Assembly: GCA_964392615.1 (NCBI GenBank)
Contig: CAYMRB010000133.1
Coordinates: forward strand, 1-21,403
DNA: 21,403 bases
Direction: 5' to 3'
From: CAYMRB01 sp964392615
GTDB lineage: Bacteria > Planctomycetota > UBA8108
A program made the translations under genes and the position numbers. Below, piece after piece: positions 14,751 through 21,403 of the stretch (positions are counted from its first letter, which is position 1; each line of letters begins with the position of its first letter). The notes under the pieces are model-generated. The model was not told the origin of the DNA. It ran no database searches and saw only the letters and a list, made by a program, of their open reading frames with translations.

Positions 14751-15935
14751 TCACGCGGTCGGCTGCGCGCTGGCGGAGCTCAGCGGCTCGCCCTGGCGGA
14801 TCATGCGGGCGAATTCGTCGAACAGGAACGTGAAGTCGTTCGGGCCGGGGGCCGCCTCGGGGTGGAATTGCACCGCGAAGAGCGGCAGCTTCGAGTGGTA
14901 CAGGCCTTCGAGCGTGTGGTCGTTCAGGTTGACGAAGTACGGCTGGATCGCGTCATCGTCGAACGAATCGGGAACGACCGCGTAGCAGTGGTTCTGAACC
15001 GAGATCTCGACTTTGCCGTTGAGCTCGTTCTTCACCGGGTGGTTGCCGCCGTGGTGGCCGAACTTCAGCTTGTGCGTTCGGCCGCCCAGCGCGAGCGACA
15101 GCAGTTGGTGGCCGAGGCAGATGCCGAACATCGGATACTCGCCGATGAGCGCGCGGATCGTCTCGATCGCGTACGGCAATCCCTCGGGGTCGCCCGGGCC
15201 GTTCGACAGGAACACGCCGTCGGGTTCGAGCTCGCGCACCTGTGCGGCCGTCGTGGCCGCGGGCACGCGGTGCACCTCGAAGCCCATCTCCTTGAAGATG
15301 CGCAGGATGTTGTACTTGACGCCGAAATCGAACGCGACGATCCGCAGGCCCTCGCCGAGCTTCTCGGTCGGTCGACCGTCGAAGAAGCAGTTGGAGAACG
15401 GCGAGCGGAAGCCGTGCTCCCAGAGCTCGACGGCGTCGCAGGTCACGTCGCGGACCATGTCCTTGCCGCCGAGGCCGTCCCACTCGCGCGCTCGCGCGAC
15501 GAGGGCCGCGTCCGGCACGTCCGACGCAGCGGACGAGATCACGCCCTTCAACGAGCCTTCGACGCGCAGCAGCTTCGTGACCGCGCGCGTGTCGATCCCG
15601 GTGATGCCGGTCACGCCGTGCAGCGCGAGGAACGCATCGAGGCTCTGCTCGCTGCGGAAGTTCGACGGCGCACGGCTCGCTTCGCGGACGACGACACCCC
15701 GCAGCGACGGGACGCGCGACTCCTCATCGTCGGCGTTGACCCCGTAGTTGCCGATGAGCGGGTTCGTCATCACGACGATTTGGCCGTTGTACGATGCGTC
15801 GGTGAACACCTCCTGGTAGCCGGTCAACGACGTGTTGAACACGACCTCGCCGACGGTCTCTCCCGACGCTCCGAGCACGGTGCCTCGCAGCACCGTGCCG
15901 TCTTCCAGAGCCAGTCTCGCTACGCGTTCGGACAA
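14751..15935 (-). CDS. carA: Carbamoyl-phosphate synthase small (glutaminase) subunit
   Basis: Hydrolyses glutamine and passes ammonia to the large subunit CarB, feeding pyrimidine and arginine synthesis. It has 394 residues, full length. The N-terminal CPSase small domain is seen in TSLTGYQEVFTDASYNGQIV (35-54) and NYGVN (63-67). The class I glutamine amidotransferase domain has FDFGVKYNILR, LSNGPGDPE (243-251), the nucleophile Cys273 in GICLGHQL, and His358/Glu360 in VQFHPEAAPGP. The start is a TTG, supported by GGGGAG seven bases upstream and a promoter further up. carB is not in the window. It is the likely first gene of the main operon, followed by purA after 36 bases. Confidence 0.96.
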   Translation of the reverse strand: MSERVARLALEDGTVLRGTVLGASGETVGEVVFNTSLTGYQEVFTDASYNGQIVVMTNPLIGNYGVNADDEESRVPSLRGVVVREASRAPSNFRSEQSLDAFLALHGVTGITGIDTRAVTKLLRVEGSLKGVISSAASDVPDAALVARAREWDGLGGKDMVRDVTCDAVELWEHGFRSPFSNCFFDGRPTEKLGEGLRIVAFDFGVKYNILRIFKEMGFEVHRVPAATTAAQVRELEPDGVFLSNGPGDPEGLPYAIETIRALIGEYPMFGICLGHQLLSLALGGRTHKLKFGHHGGNHPVKNELNGKVEISVQNHCYAVVPDSFDDDAIQPYFVNLNDHTLEGLYHSKLPLFAVQFHPEAAPGPNDFTFLFDEFARMIRQGEPLSSASAQPTA

Positions 15936-15942
15936 GAGTTCA

Positions 15943-15948
15943 CTCCCC
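15943..15948 (-). promoter_or_regulatory. Strong ribosome binding site fixing the TTG start of carA
   Basis: GGGGAG on the minus strand, seven bases before TTG (15935-15933). No ATG or GTG in frame has comparable support. Confidence 0.75.
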
Positions 15949-15982
15949 AGAGCAGATGGCCGCCGTGCGGCCAGAATCGGAC

Positions 15983-16012
15983 ATTATCTCGGCGTTCACC
16001 GCGGATTGCCAA
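15983..16012 (-). promoter_or_regulatory. Promoter of the carA-led operon
   Basis: Minus strand TTGGCA (16012-16007), an 18-base spacer and GATAAT (15988-15983), each with five of six consensus bases. It lies in the 131-base gap after serS and predicts a leader of about 40 bases. No obvious attenuator or PyrR-like structure is visible in so short a leader. Confidence 0.6.
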
Positions 16013-16066
16013 GCCAATCCCTCTGCGCGACAGAGTAGCGCGATCTCGGGACGCGAGCTCACGGGT

Positions 16067-17356
16067 TCAGCTCCCGGTTGCCGGCCGCTCGATGTGCGTC
16101 CGGCCGCCGAAATACGGTCTCAGAGCGTCCGGTATGCGGACGCGCCCGTCGGACTCCTGGTAGATCTCGAGGATCGCGATCAGGATCCGCGGGCTGGCGA
16201 TCGCGGTATTGTTCAACGTGTGGCAGAAGCGCACCTTGCCGTCCGCATCCCGGTAGCGCAGGCTCAGACGCCGGGACTGGAAGTCATAGAAGCGCGACGC
16301 GCTGTGGGTCTCGCCGTAGCTCTCGCGCGACGGCATCCAGGTCTCGAGGTCGAACTTCTGGACCTGTCCCTGGCCGAGGTCGCCGCCGCAGACGTTCACG
16401 ACGCGGTACGGCAGCTCGAGCGCCTGCAGGACCGCTTCGGAGTTCGCGAGGATCTCGTGGTGCCAGCGCAGCGACTCTTCCTCGTCGTTGCGGCAAACGA
16501 CGACCTGCTCGACCTTGTTGAACTGATGGATGCGGTAGAGGCCCTTCGTGTCGCGGCCAGCGGCGCCGGCCTCGCGACGGTAACAGGTCGACCAGCCGGC
16601 GTAGAGCTTGGGCAGCTCGGACTCGTCGAGAATCTCGCCGCCATGGTACGCGGTCAGCGGAACCTCGGACGTGCCGATAAGGTACATCTCGTCGCGCTCG
16701 CACGCGTAGGCCTGGTCCTCGCCGCCCGGGAAGTAACCCGTCCCGACCAGCGGGTCGCGGCGCACGAGCGTCGGCGCGATCATCGGCGAGAAGCCCTTCT
16801 CGACGAGCAGGGACAGCGCAAACTGCAGCACGGCGAGCTCGAGGAGCGCGCCTTCGTTCTTCAGAATGTAGCTGCGCGAGCCGGCCAGGTTCGCGGCGCG
16901 GCGGATGTCGATCAGGTCGAGCTCGTCGCCGAGGGTCAGGTGATCCTTGGGCTCGAAGTCGAACTTCGGGATCTCGCCCCACGTGCGCAACTCGACGTTG
17001 TCCGCGTCGGTCTCGCCGTCCGGCCCCTCCGGCGCCGGCGGTGCCGGCAGGGTCAGCCGCAGGGCGGCGAGCTCCGCGCTGAGGGGGCCGCGCCGCGCGG
17101 CGGATTCCTTGATCTGCCGGGAGAGATCCTTCATCTCTCGTGCGCGGGCCTGCTTCTCGTCGCCCTTGAGGGTGGCGATCTCCTTGCCCGCACGCTTCTG
17201 CGTCGCGCGCAGCTCTTCGCTCACGCTCAGAAGCTGGCGGCGCTCCGCGTCGAGCGCCACGACGCGGTCGACGGCGTCATCGCACGGCAGGCACTTCTTG
17301 CGGCCGGCTTCCTTGACGAGGTCCGGGTCATCACGAACGAGGCGAAGGTCAAGCAT
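16067..17356 (-). CDS. serS: Seryl-tRNA synthetase
   Basis: Charges tRNA-Ser (and tRNA-Sec) with serine. It has 429 residues, the normal length. The N-terminal arm (about 30-105) is the long antiparallel coiled coil that grips the tRNA variable arm. The class II core follows: motif 2 in CYRREAGAAGRDTKGLYRIHQF (258-279), the Ser/ATP-binding segment TSEVPLTAYHGGEIL (229-243), and motif 3 NNTAIASPRILIAILE (382-397). A CLPC pair at 22-25 is unusual in this position and may be chance. The ATG at 17356 matches the family N-terminus MLDLRLVRDDPDLV. A promoter lies about 45-70 bases upstream. The open frame continues upstream but is not family sequence. It ends 131 bases before carA, which has its own promoter. 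Confidence 0.96.
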   Translation of the reverse strand: MLDLRLVRDDPDLVKEAGRKKCLPCDDAVDRVVALDAERRQLLSVSEELRATQKRAGKEIATLKGDEKQARAREMKDLSRQIKESAARRGPLSAELAALRLTLPAPPAPEGPDGETDADNVELRTWGEIPKFDFEPKDHLTLGDELDLIDIRRAANLAGSRSYILKNEGALLELAVLQFALSLLVEKGFSPMIAPTLVRRDPLVGTGYFPGGEDQAYACERDEMYLIGTSEVPLTAYHGGEILDESELPKLYAGWSTCYRREAGAAGRDTKGLYRIHQFNKVEQVVVCRNDEEESLRWHHEILANSEAVLQALELPYRVVNVCGGDLGQGQVQKFDLETWMPSRESYGETHSASRFYDFQSRRLSLRYRDADGKVRFCHTLNNTAIASPRILIAILEIYQESDGRVRIPDALRPYFGGRTHIERPATGS

Positions 17357-17399
17357 CGCAGAGTGCTTCCAGTCGCGGGACGGTGTCCAAAAGGGAGCT

Positions 17400-17427
17400 A
17401 TTGTCGCCGGCTCCGGAGCGAATTCAA
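17400..17427 (-). promoter_or_regulatory. Candidate serS promoter
   Basis: Minus strand TTGAAT (17427-17422), a 16-base spacer containing the palindrome GCTCCGGAGC, and GACAAT (17405-17400). The leader would be about 37 bases, too short for a T-box. Confidence 0.45.
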
Positions 17428-17510
17428 GTGGGTGTCGAATGTCGTGTTGCTCTGTCGTGATCGCGCGGTGTCTTTGACATCTGTCACGCTCGATGACGAA
17501 TTCATTTTCT

Positions 17511-17538
17511 TTGAGGCGCTTCGGAGCGCACCTACAAT
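17511..17538 (+). promoter_or_regulatory. Candidate promoter for the right-hand operon
   Basis: TTGAGG (17511-17516), a 16-base spacer and TACAAT (17533-17538, five of six). It would give a leader of about 200 bases before the GTG at 17748. Confidence 0.4.
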
Positions 17539-17648
17539 GACCGCCGTGTTCAGGGTTCAGGGTGATGTCGAACGACTGGAACGGTGGTTCTCGAAGGATG
17601 CGCACGGTCGCTGTGCGTTTCCGATCCCGGTGGTTCGATAGCGATTCG

Positions 17649-17689
17649 GCCGACTCCCGATCGCGGGCGCGCACAGGCGGGAGTTCGGC
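17649..17689 (+). other. 11-bp hairpin with one bulge in the leader of the right-hand operon
   Basis: GCCGACTCCCG (17649-17659) pairs with CGGGAGTTCGGC (17678-17689), leaving one T bulged and an 18-base loop. No T-run follows, so it is not an ordinary terminator. It would lie in the transcript made from 17511-17538. Confidence 0.4.
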
Positions 17690-17747
17690 GGTGGTTCGGA
17701 ACGTCGTCATGGAAATCCGTGACCGGCGTGTGGAGTGACGTCATCCC

Positions 17748-18758
17748 GTGATTCAGAGGCCATCTTTGCGCGACGAAACGTTCGAAGTCTTCCACCGGTT
17801 CGCGCTCGGCGGCGCCACCGACGATGTGGCGTGCGCAGGCGTCGAGACAGAGCTCTCGATCGTCGATTCCGTCGCCGATGCGACCCGAACCGATCGGGCG
17901 AGCCCTGCCGGTTCCGCGTACGCCGTTCGGGACGAGTGCCCGCGAGCGACGACCGGCATGCGCGAGGTCGCCCGGCTCGTCCGGAAGTACCTCGAGGGCC
18001 GCATCGCGGGCGAAATCCTGCGTTCGTGGGCCACGAGGAGGCTGTGTTCGCTGACGCGTGCCGAGGCCGCCCCCGACGCGCAACGCGCGATCGCGTCGAG
18101 CGGCCGCGTGTCGTCCCGGCTCCTCGGGCTCGTCGTGCTCCTGCTCGAACCGGGGCTGGCGTGCTCGAATGGGGGCCGCCGGCGCGCGCTGGCGAGGCTC
18201 GCGGCCGCGCTCGAGGCCGCTGAGCGCGACGGCGTACCGAGCCCGGGCGCCTGCGACGTGCTCGAGCCGTTCCTCCGAGAGCTCGCGATCATCTATCTCG
18301 CCACGACCGACGCGCCGTGGCCGCACGACGAGTCGCAGTTTCCGCAATGGCTCGACTTCGCGCTGCGTCCGGCGCTCAGCGAGCGCGCCGCGGAGTCGGT
18401 CCAGCCCGTGCGCTGGCCGGTGCAGCTGATCCCGCTGTCGGTCTTCACGCTGCGTTTCTTCCGGGAGGTCCTTCCGGGGCTCGTCGAGGTCGACGCGCCG
18501 GACCGCGTCGTCTCGCCAGGGCTCGATCGTTTCCGCTACCACCCGGAGAACGACAAGCGGATCGTGCTTCTCGAGCGTCACCCGGAGCTCGCCCGCGCGC
18601 CGTTCCGGTTTCGGTACTTCGTCGACAGCAACGGGCTCGCGGAGGTCGTACTCGACAGCCACTCCCTCGGATGGCGCGAGCGAATCTTCGCAGTGCGTCT
18701 CTTCGGCCTCTACAATCGCGTCCCGGATATCGTCCTCGACGGAATCCTGATCCCGTGA
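17748..18758 (+). CDS. Protein of unknown function
   Basis: A 336-residue protein I do not recognise. Codon third positions are strongly G/C throughout, as in neighbouring genes, so I take it as coding. An in-frame TGA lies just before the GTG at 17748, making that the longest start. The ATG at 17958 (MREVARLVRKYLEG) is the main alternative, since the first 70 residues are of low character. Visible parts are a mostly helical stretch with one hydrophobic run (LLGLVVLLLEPGLA, 125-138), an Ala/Arg-rich helix (142-160), and a C-terminal half rich in aromatic and Pro residues (WPHDESQFPQWLDF at 191-204, FRFRYFVDSNGLAEV at 286-300). There is no signal peptide. Its stop is one base before the next gene's earliest start, so it is in an operon with the transglutaminase and queA. 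No function is proposed. Confidence 0.7.
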   Translation: MIQRPSLRDETFEVFHRFALGGATDDVACAGVETELSIVDSVADATRTDRASPAGSAYAVRDECPRATTGMREVARLVRKYLEGRIAGEILRSWATRRLCSLTRAEAAPDAQRAIASSGRVSSRLLGLVVLLLEPGLACSNGGRRRALARLAAALEAAERDGVPSPGACDVLEPFLRELAIIYLATTDAPWPHDESQFPQWLDFALRPALSERAAESVQPVRWPVQLIPLSVFTLRFFREVLPGLVEVDAPDRVVSPGLDRFRYHPENDKRIVLLERHPELARAPFRFRYFVDSNGLAEVVLDSHSLGWRERIFAVRLFGLYNRVPDIVLDGILIP

Positions 18759-18759
18759 C

Positions 18760-20301
18760 GTGATTCACCCAGGCACTGCGATGGCGATGACATTCCCGAG
18801 CAGTCGATTTCGGCGGCCGCCCGGCGGGCTGCTCGCCGTCGCGTTTCTCTGTGGCCTCACGGCTTGCGCGCCGGCGCTGGCGGACGACGCGGCGCCTCGT
18901 CACCGCGAGCTGTGGTACGCGGTCCTCATCGGCGGTCAGACGAGCGGCTTCTCGGTCGAAACGACGAGTCCGCTCGACGGCGGCGGCGTCGAGACTGTCA
19001 GTCGCGTCAAGATGGCGTTGCGTCGCGGCAGGGCCGTGGCGCGAGTCGAGATGCGCGTCACGACGCGGGAGGACGCCGACGGCCGCGTGCTCGAATTCGA
19101 GGTCGAGCAGAAGCAGTCGGCCGTGGCCGTGCACGTCAAGGGCACGGTCAACGGCGATGCGATGACGGTCGAGACCGCGACGGCGGGGCTGCCGCAGCCG
19201 GTGCGCCGGGACTTGCCCTACGACCCGAAGGCGCTCGGCCCTCGGGCGAGTTTGCGGCGCGCGCAGGCGGCGCTGCGCAAGGAGGGGGACACGGTCGCCA
19301 TCCGGTCGTTTCTCGCCGATCAGTTGCGCTGCGCCGAGCAGGCCCGCGTTCTGGGGCCGACCGAGGAGATCGACCTGCCGGGCGGCAAGCGGCGGCTCCG
19401 TCGCGTGACGAGCCGCTTCGACTTCGCGCCGAATCTGCGGTCGACGCAATGGGTGGACGACCAGTTCCTGCCGTGGAAGATCGCGATCCCCGCGCTCGGC
19501 CTGCAGATGGAGTTCGTCCGCACGACGCGCGAGGCGATCCTCGCGACCGACTTCGACTCGCTGCCGGAGGTCTTTCTGGCGACGGCGATCCCCGTCGACG
19601 GCGCGTTGCCACGACAGCCGTCGCGGGTGCGGTACCGGCTCGTACCTCGAAAGGGCAAGGACACGACGAAGGTCGAGATCGCGCCTTCCGGGGCCGCGGG
19701 CCAGAAGATCGAGAAGCGGGGCGAGGGCACGTGGATCGTCGACGTGCGCCGCGTCCGGTCCGCGAAGCCACAGCCGATCGCGCGACTTGCCGAGAACGCC
19801 GACACGAAGCGCTACCTCGAGCCGAACGCGCACATCCAGTCGAACGACCCGGAGATCGTCAAGACGGCGCGGGAGATCGTCGGCGACGAGACGGAGAGCC
19901 TCGCGGCGGCCGTCGCGCTGGAGAGGTGGGTGCGCCGCAACGTCAAGACGAAGAACCTCGAGACGGCGTTCGCTACAGCGTCCGAGGTGCTCGAGACGCG
20001 CGCCGGGGATTGCTCGGAGCACGCGGTGCTGCTCGCGGCGCTGGCGCGTGCGGCCGGCATTCCGTCGCGCGTCGTCGTCGGGCTCGTGTACCACCGCCGG
20101 TCGTTCGTGGGTCACATGTGGACCGAGGTCTACACGGGCGATTGGACGCCGCTCGATGCGACGATCGGCCGCGGCACGGTGGACGCCGACCACATCGCGC
20201 TATCGACGTCGCCGCTGGGGGCCGATTCGATCTCTGATCTGTTCCTCGCTTTGCTGCCGGTCCTGGGCAACGTCGAGATCGAGGTGATCGAAGCGCAGTG
20301 A
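18760..20301 (+). CDS. Transglutaminase-like lipoprotein
   Basis: An exported protein with a C-terminal transglutaminase-like (papain-fold) domain. Numbered from the GTG at 18760 (513 residues), the catalytic triad is Cys418 (RAGDCSEHAVLLAALARAAG), His452 (VGHMWTEVY) and Asp466 (TPLDATIG). The N-terminus has arginines, a hydrophobic stretch and LTAC (33-36), a good lipobox, so it is probably lipidated at Cys36. Residues 45-350 form a beta-rich region of no family I can name. The ATGs at 18781 or 18787 would shorten the protein by seven or nine residues and give a more typical signal peptide; no start has a clear Shine-Dalgarno. Its stop overlaps the queA start by four bases. Bacterial members of this fold are usually proteases or amidases. 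The target is unknown. Confidence 0.85.
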   Translation: MIHPGTAMAMTFPSSRFRRPPGGLLAVAFLCGLTACAPALADDAAPRHRELWYAVLIGGQTSGFSVETTSPLDGGGVETVSRVKMALRRGRAVARVEMRVTTREDADGRVLEFEVEQKQSAVAVHVKGTVNGDAMTVETATAGLPQPVRRDLPYDPKALGPRASLRRAQAALRKEGDTVAIRSFLADQLRCAEQARVLGPTEEIDLPGGKRRLRRVTSRFDFAPNLRSTQWVDDQFLPWKIAIPALGLQMEFVRTTREAILATDFDSLPEVFLATAIPVDGALPRQPSRVRYRLVPRKGKDTTKVEIAPSGAAGQKIEKRGEGTWIVDVRRVRSAKPQPIARLAENADTKRYLEPNAHIQSNDPEIVKTAREIVGDETESLAAAVALERWVRRNVKTKNLETAFATASEVLETRAGDCSEHAVLLAALARAAGIPSRVVVGLVYHRRSFVGHMWTEVYTGDWTPLDATIGRGTVDADHIALSTSPLGADSISDLFLALLPVLGNVEIEVIEAQ

Positions 20302-21403
20302 CGCCACCGGCCGACGACGCGATTCCGCGACTGGACGACTACGACTACGATCTGCCGCCGGATCGCATCGCGCAGGAGCCGACGGCGCGTCGCGACGCGT
20401 CGCGGCTGCTCGTCCTCGATCGCTCGAGCGGTCGGCTGACACACGCGCGGTTCGCCGGCATAGCGGAGTTCTTGCGCGCGGACGATCTCCTCGTCGTCAA
20501 CGACACGCGCGTCGTGCCGGCGCGACTGCGCGCGCGGCGCGAGACCGGCGGCGCGGTCGAGGTCTTCCTCGTCGAGCCGGTCGGCCGCGGCACGGCAGCA
20601 TGGCGCGTGCTCGTGCGGCCGGGCAAGGCGTTTCGCGCCGGGCAGCCGTGGTGGTTGGTCGGCGAAGATGGCGACGGCGACCCCCGCGACGTCAGCGTGC
20701 ACCCGGCGCGAGATGCGAGCGGCGCGTTCATGGCGGAGTTTCGCCGGGGCGGCGATGCGCTCGGTATCGACGCAGTCGTCGCGTTGGCGGAGCGCGTCGG
20801 CGAGACGCCGCTGCCGCCGTACATCCGCCGCGAGCGGGACGATGCGCGGACTTCGCAGGATCGCGAGCGCTACCAGACCGTGTGGGCGCGCGAACCGGGC
20901 GCCGTCGCCGCGCCGACAGCGGGGCTCCACTTCAGCGCCGAGCTCCTCGAGGCGCTCGAAGCGCGTGGCGTCGAGAAGGTCGCCGTGACGCTTCACGTCG
21001 GCCTCGACACGTTCCAGCCGCTGACGGAGGCGACGCTCGCGTCGGGCGAGCTCCACGGCGAACGCGTCGAGGTGTCGGAGGAAGCGGGCGCGGCGATCCT
21101 CCGGGCGCGCGACGAGGGGCGGCGCATCGTCGCCGTCGGCACGACGACCGCGCGGACGCTGGAGAGCTTCGCCGCGGCCGGCTGGCCGCTGCCGTATCGC
21201 GAGCGCACGACGCTGTTCATCCACCCGCCTCGGAAGTTCCGGCTCGTCGACGCGCTGGTGACGAACTTCCACCTTCCCCGCAGCAGCCTGCTGATGATGG
21301 TCAGCGCATTCGCCGACCGGGAGCTCGTGCTCGAGGCCTACCGGGCGGCGGTGGAGGCGGGGTATCGGTTCTACAGCTACGGGGACGCGATGCTGATGGT
21401 CTG
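20298..21403 (+). CDS. queA: S-adenosylmethionine:tRNA ribosyltransferase-isomerase, cut by the window edge
   Basis: Transfers and isomerises the ribosyl moiety of SAM onto 7-aminomethyl-7-deazaguanine in tRNA, giving epoxyqueuosine. The open frame has 368 codons to the edge and should end within a few residues, since YRFYSYGDAMLM is the usual C-terminus. Family blocks in order are DYDYDLPPDRIAQEP (15-29), ARLRARRETGGAVEVFL, LPPYIRR, RYQTVWAREPGAVAAPTAGLHF, VTLHVGLDTFQPL, ELHGERVEV, VGTTTARTLES and TNFHLPRSSLLMMVSAF. The start is GTG overlapping the transglutaminase stop (GTGA), so translation is coupled. The other queuosine genes (tgt, queG/H) may lie beyond the edge. Confidence 0.95.
   Translation, partial: MTPPADDAIPRLDDYDYDLPPDRIAQEPTARRDASRLLVLDRSSGRLTHARFAGIAEFLRADDLLVVNDTRVVPARLRARRETGGAVEVFLVEPVGRGTAAWRVLVRPGKAFRAGQPWWLVGEDGDGDPRDVSVHPARDASGAFMAEFRRGGDALGIDAVVALAERVGETPLPPYIRRERDDARTSQDRERYQTVWAREPGAVAAPTAGLHFSAELLEALEARGVEKVAVTLHVGLDTFQPLTEATLASGELHGERVEVSEEAGAAILRARDEGRRIVAVGTTTARTLESFAAAGWPLPYRERTTLFIHPPRKFRLVDALVTNFHLPRSSLLMMVSAFADRELVLEAYRAAVEAGYRFYSYGDAMLMV

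Larger units (their letters stand above)
17357..17747. other. 391-base intergenic region between divergent units
   Basis: This gap is less GC-rich than its surroundings, especially 17400-17540. It holds the serS promoter, a candidate plus-strand promoter (17511-17538), a 35-codon open frame (17537-17641) whose ATG overlaps that promoter's -10, and a hairpin at 17649-17689. I see no tRNA, riboswitch or conserved gene. A non-coding RNA or a long leader for the downstream operon is possible but not shown. Confidence 0.6.

Noticed and set aside
13749..16163. A plus-strand open frame of 804 codons opposite purA and carA
   Set aside because: It is exactly antisense to two certain genes with all their catalytic motifs. 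Its translation is Arg/Val/Glu-rich with no domain. Long antisense frames are expected at this GC content, where stops are rare.
17537..17641. A 35-codon open frame as a gene
   Set aside because: Its ATG overlaps the candidate -10 box, it has no ribosome binding site, and the length is within chance. Kept only as part of the intergenic description.
17550..18662. A minus-strand open frame of 370 codons opposite the unknown gene
   Set aside because: The plus-strand frame has G/C-ending codons and a more natural protein composition; the minus-strand one is Arg/Glu-rich and runs into the intergenic region.
18445..20193. A minus-strand open frame of 582 codons
   Set aside because: It is antisense to the transglutaminase gene, whose catalytic triad is intact, and the translation is mostly Arg, Asp and His with no fold-like pattern.

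Overview
The window is a GC-rich, gene-dense stretch of a bacterial chromosome. It holds 18 complete or nearly complete protein genes, no rRNA or tRNA, no insertion sequence, no CRISPR array and no phage gene. The mix of a Tat-exported Gfo/Idh/MocA oxidoreductase, futalosine-route menaquinone synthesis (MqnA), a CdsA with a 'GG-LD--DS' signature, a YbeY whose third metal ligand is Asp, and a lipoprotein transglutaminase points to Planctomycetota or a relative. This is inference from gene content, not a phylogeny. GTG and TTG starts and 4-base GTGA/ATGA stop-start overlaps are frequent.

Left part (1-7739), accessory and metabolic genes in mixed orientation. A hexanucleotide repeat tract opens the window. 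It is followed by the Gfo/Idh/MocA gene, and then by a second, inverted tract of the same hexamer that runs into the stop codon of an L-fucose/L-arabinose isomerase-like gene on the minus strand. That isomerase overlaps an upstream DUF374-type acyltransferase gene. The acyltransferase diverges from mqnA across a 136-base gap in which two opposed promoters appear to share one -35 box. mqnA converges on a two-gene minus-strand unit: malate dehydrogenase followed by a shortened FGGY-kinase-like protein that seems to lack the catalytic Asp. A TIM-barrel sugar isomerase/epimerase diverges from malate dehydrogenase.

Centre (7777-17356), one long minus-strand series read in the order serS - carA - purA - uppS - cdsA - phoH - 7TM-HD phosphodiesterase - ybeY - metallophosphoesterase. 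Gaps are short or negative except for a 131-base gap before carA, which contains a good promoter. The series joins tRNA charging, pyrimidine/arginine and purine synthesis, the undecaprenyl carrier, CDP-diacylglycerol, probable c-di-AMP turnover and rRNA maturation. phoH - 7TM-HD - ybeY is a block also known from Firmicutes.

Right part (17748-21403), a plus-strand operon: a 336-residue protein I do not recognise, a lipoprotein-type transglutaminase, and queA, cut by the window edge. The 391-base gap before it carries the serS promoter, a candidate forward promoter and a hairpin.

Nothing here is clearly a new defence or mobile system. The most unusual items are the FGGY-like probable pseudokinase beside malate dehydrogenase, the shared-35 divergent promoter, the inverted hexamer tracts around the oxidoreductase gene, the 18-base tandem repeat at the end of the 7TM-HD gene, and the unrecognised protein in front of the transglutaminase.
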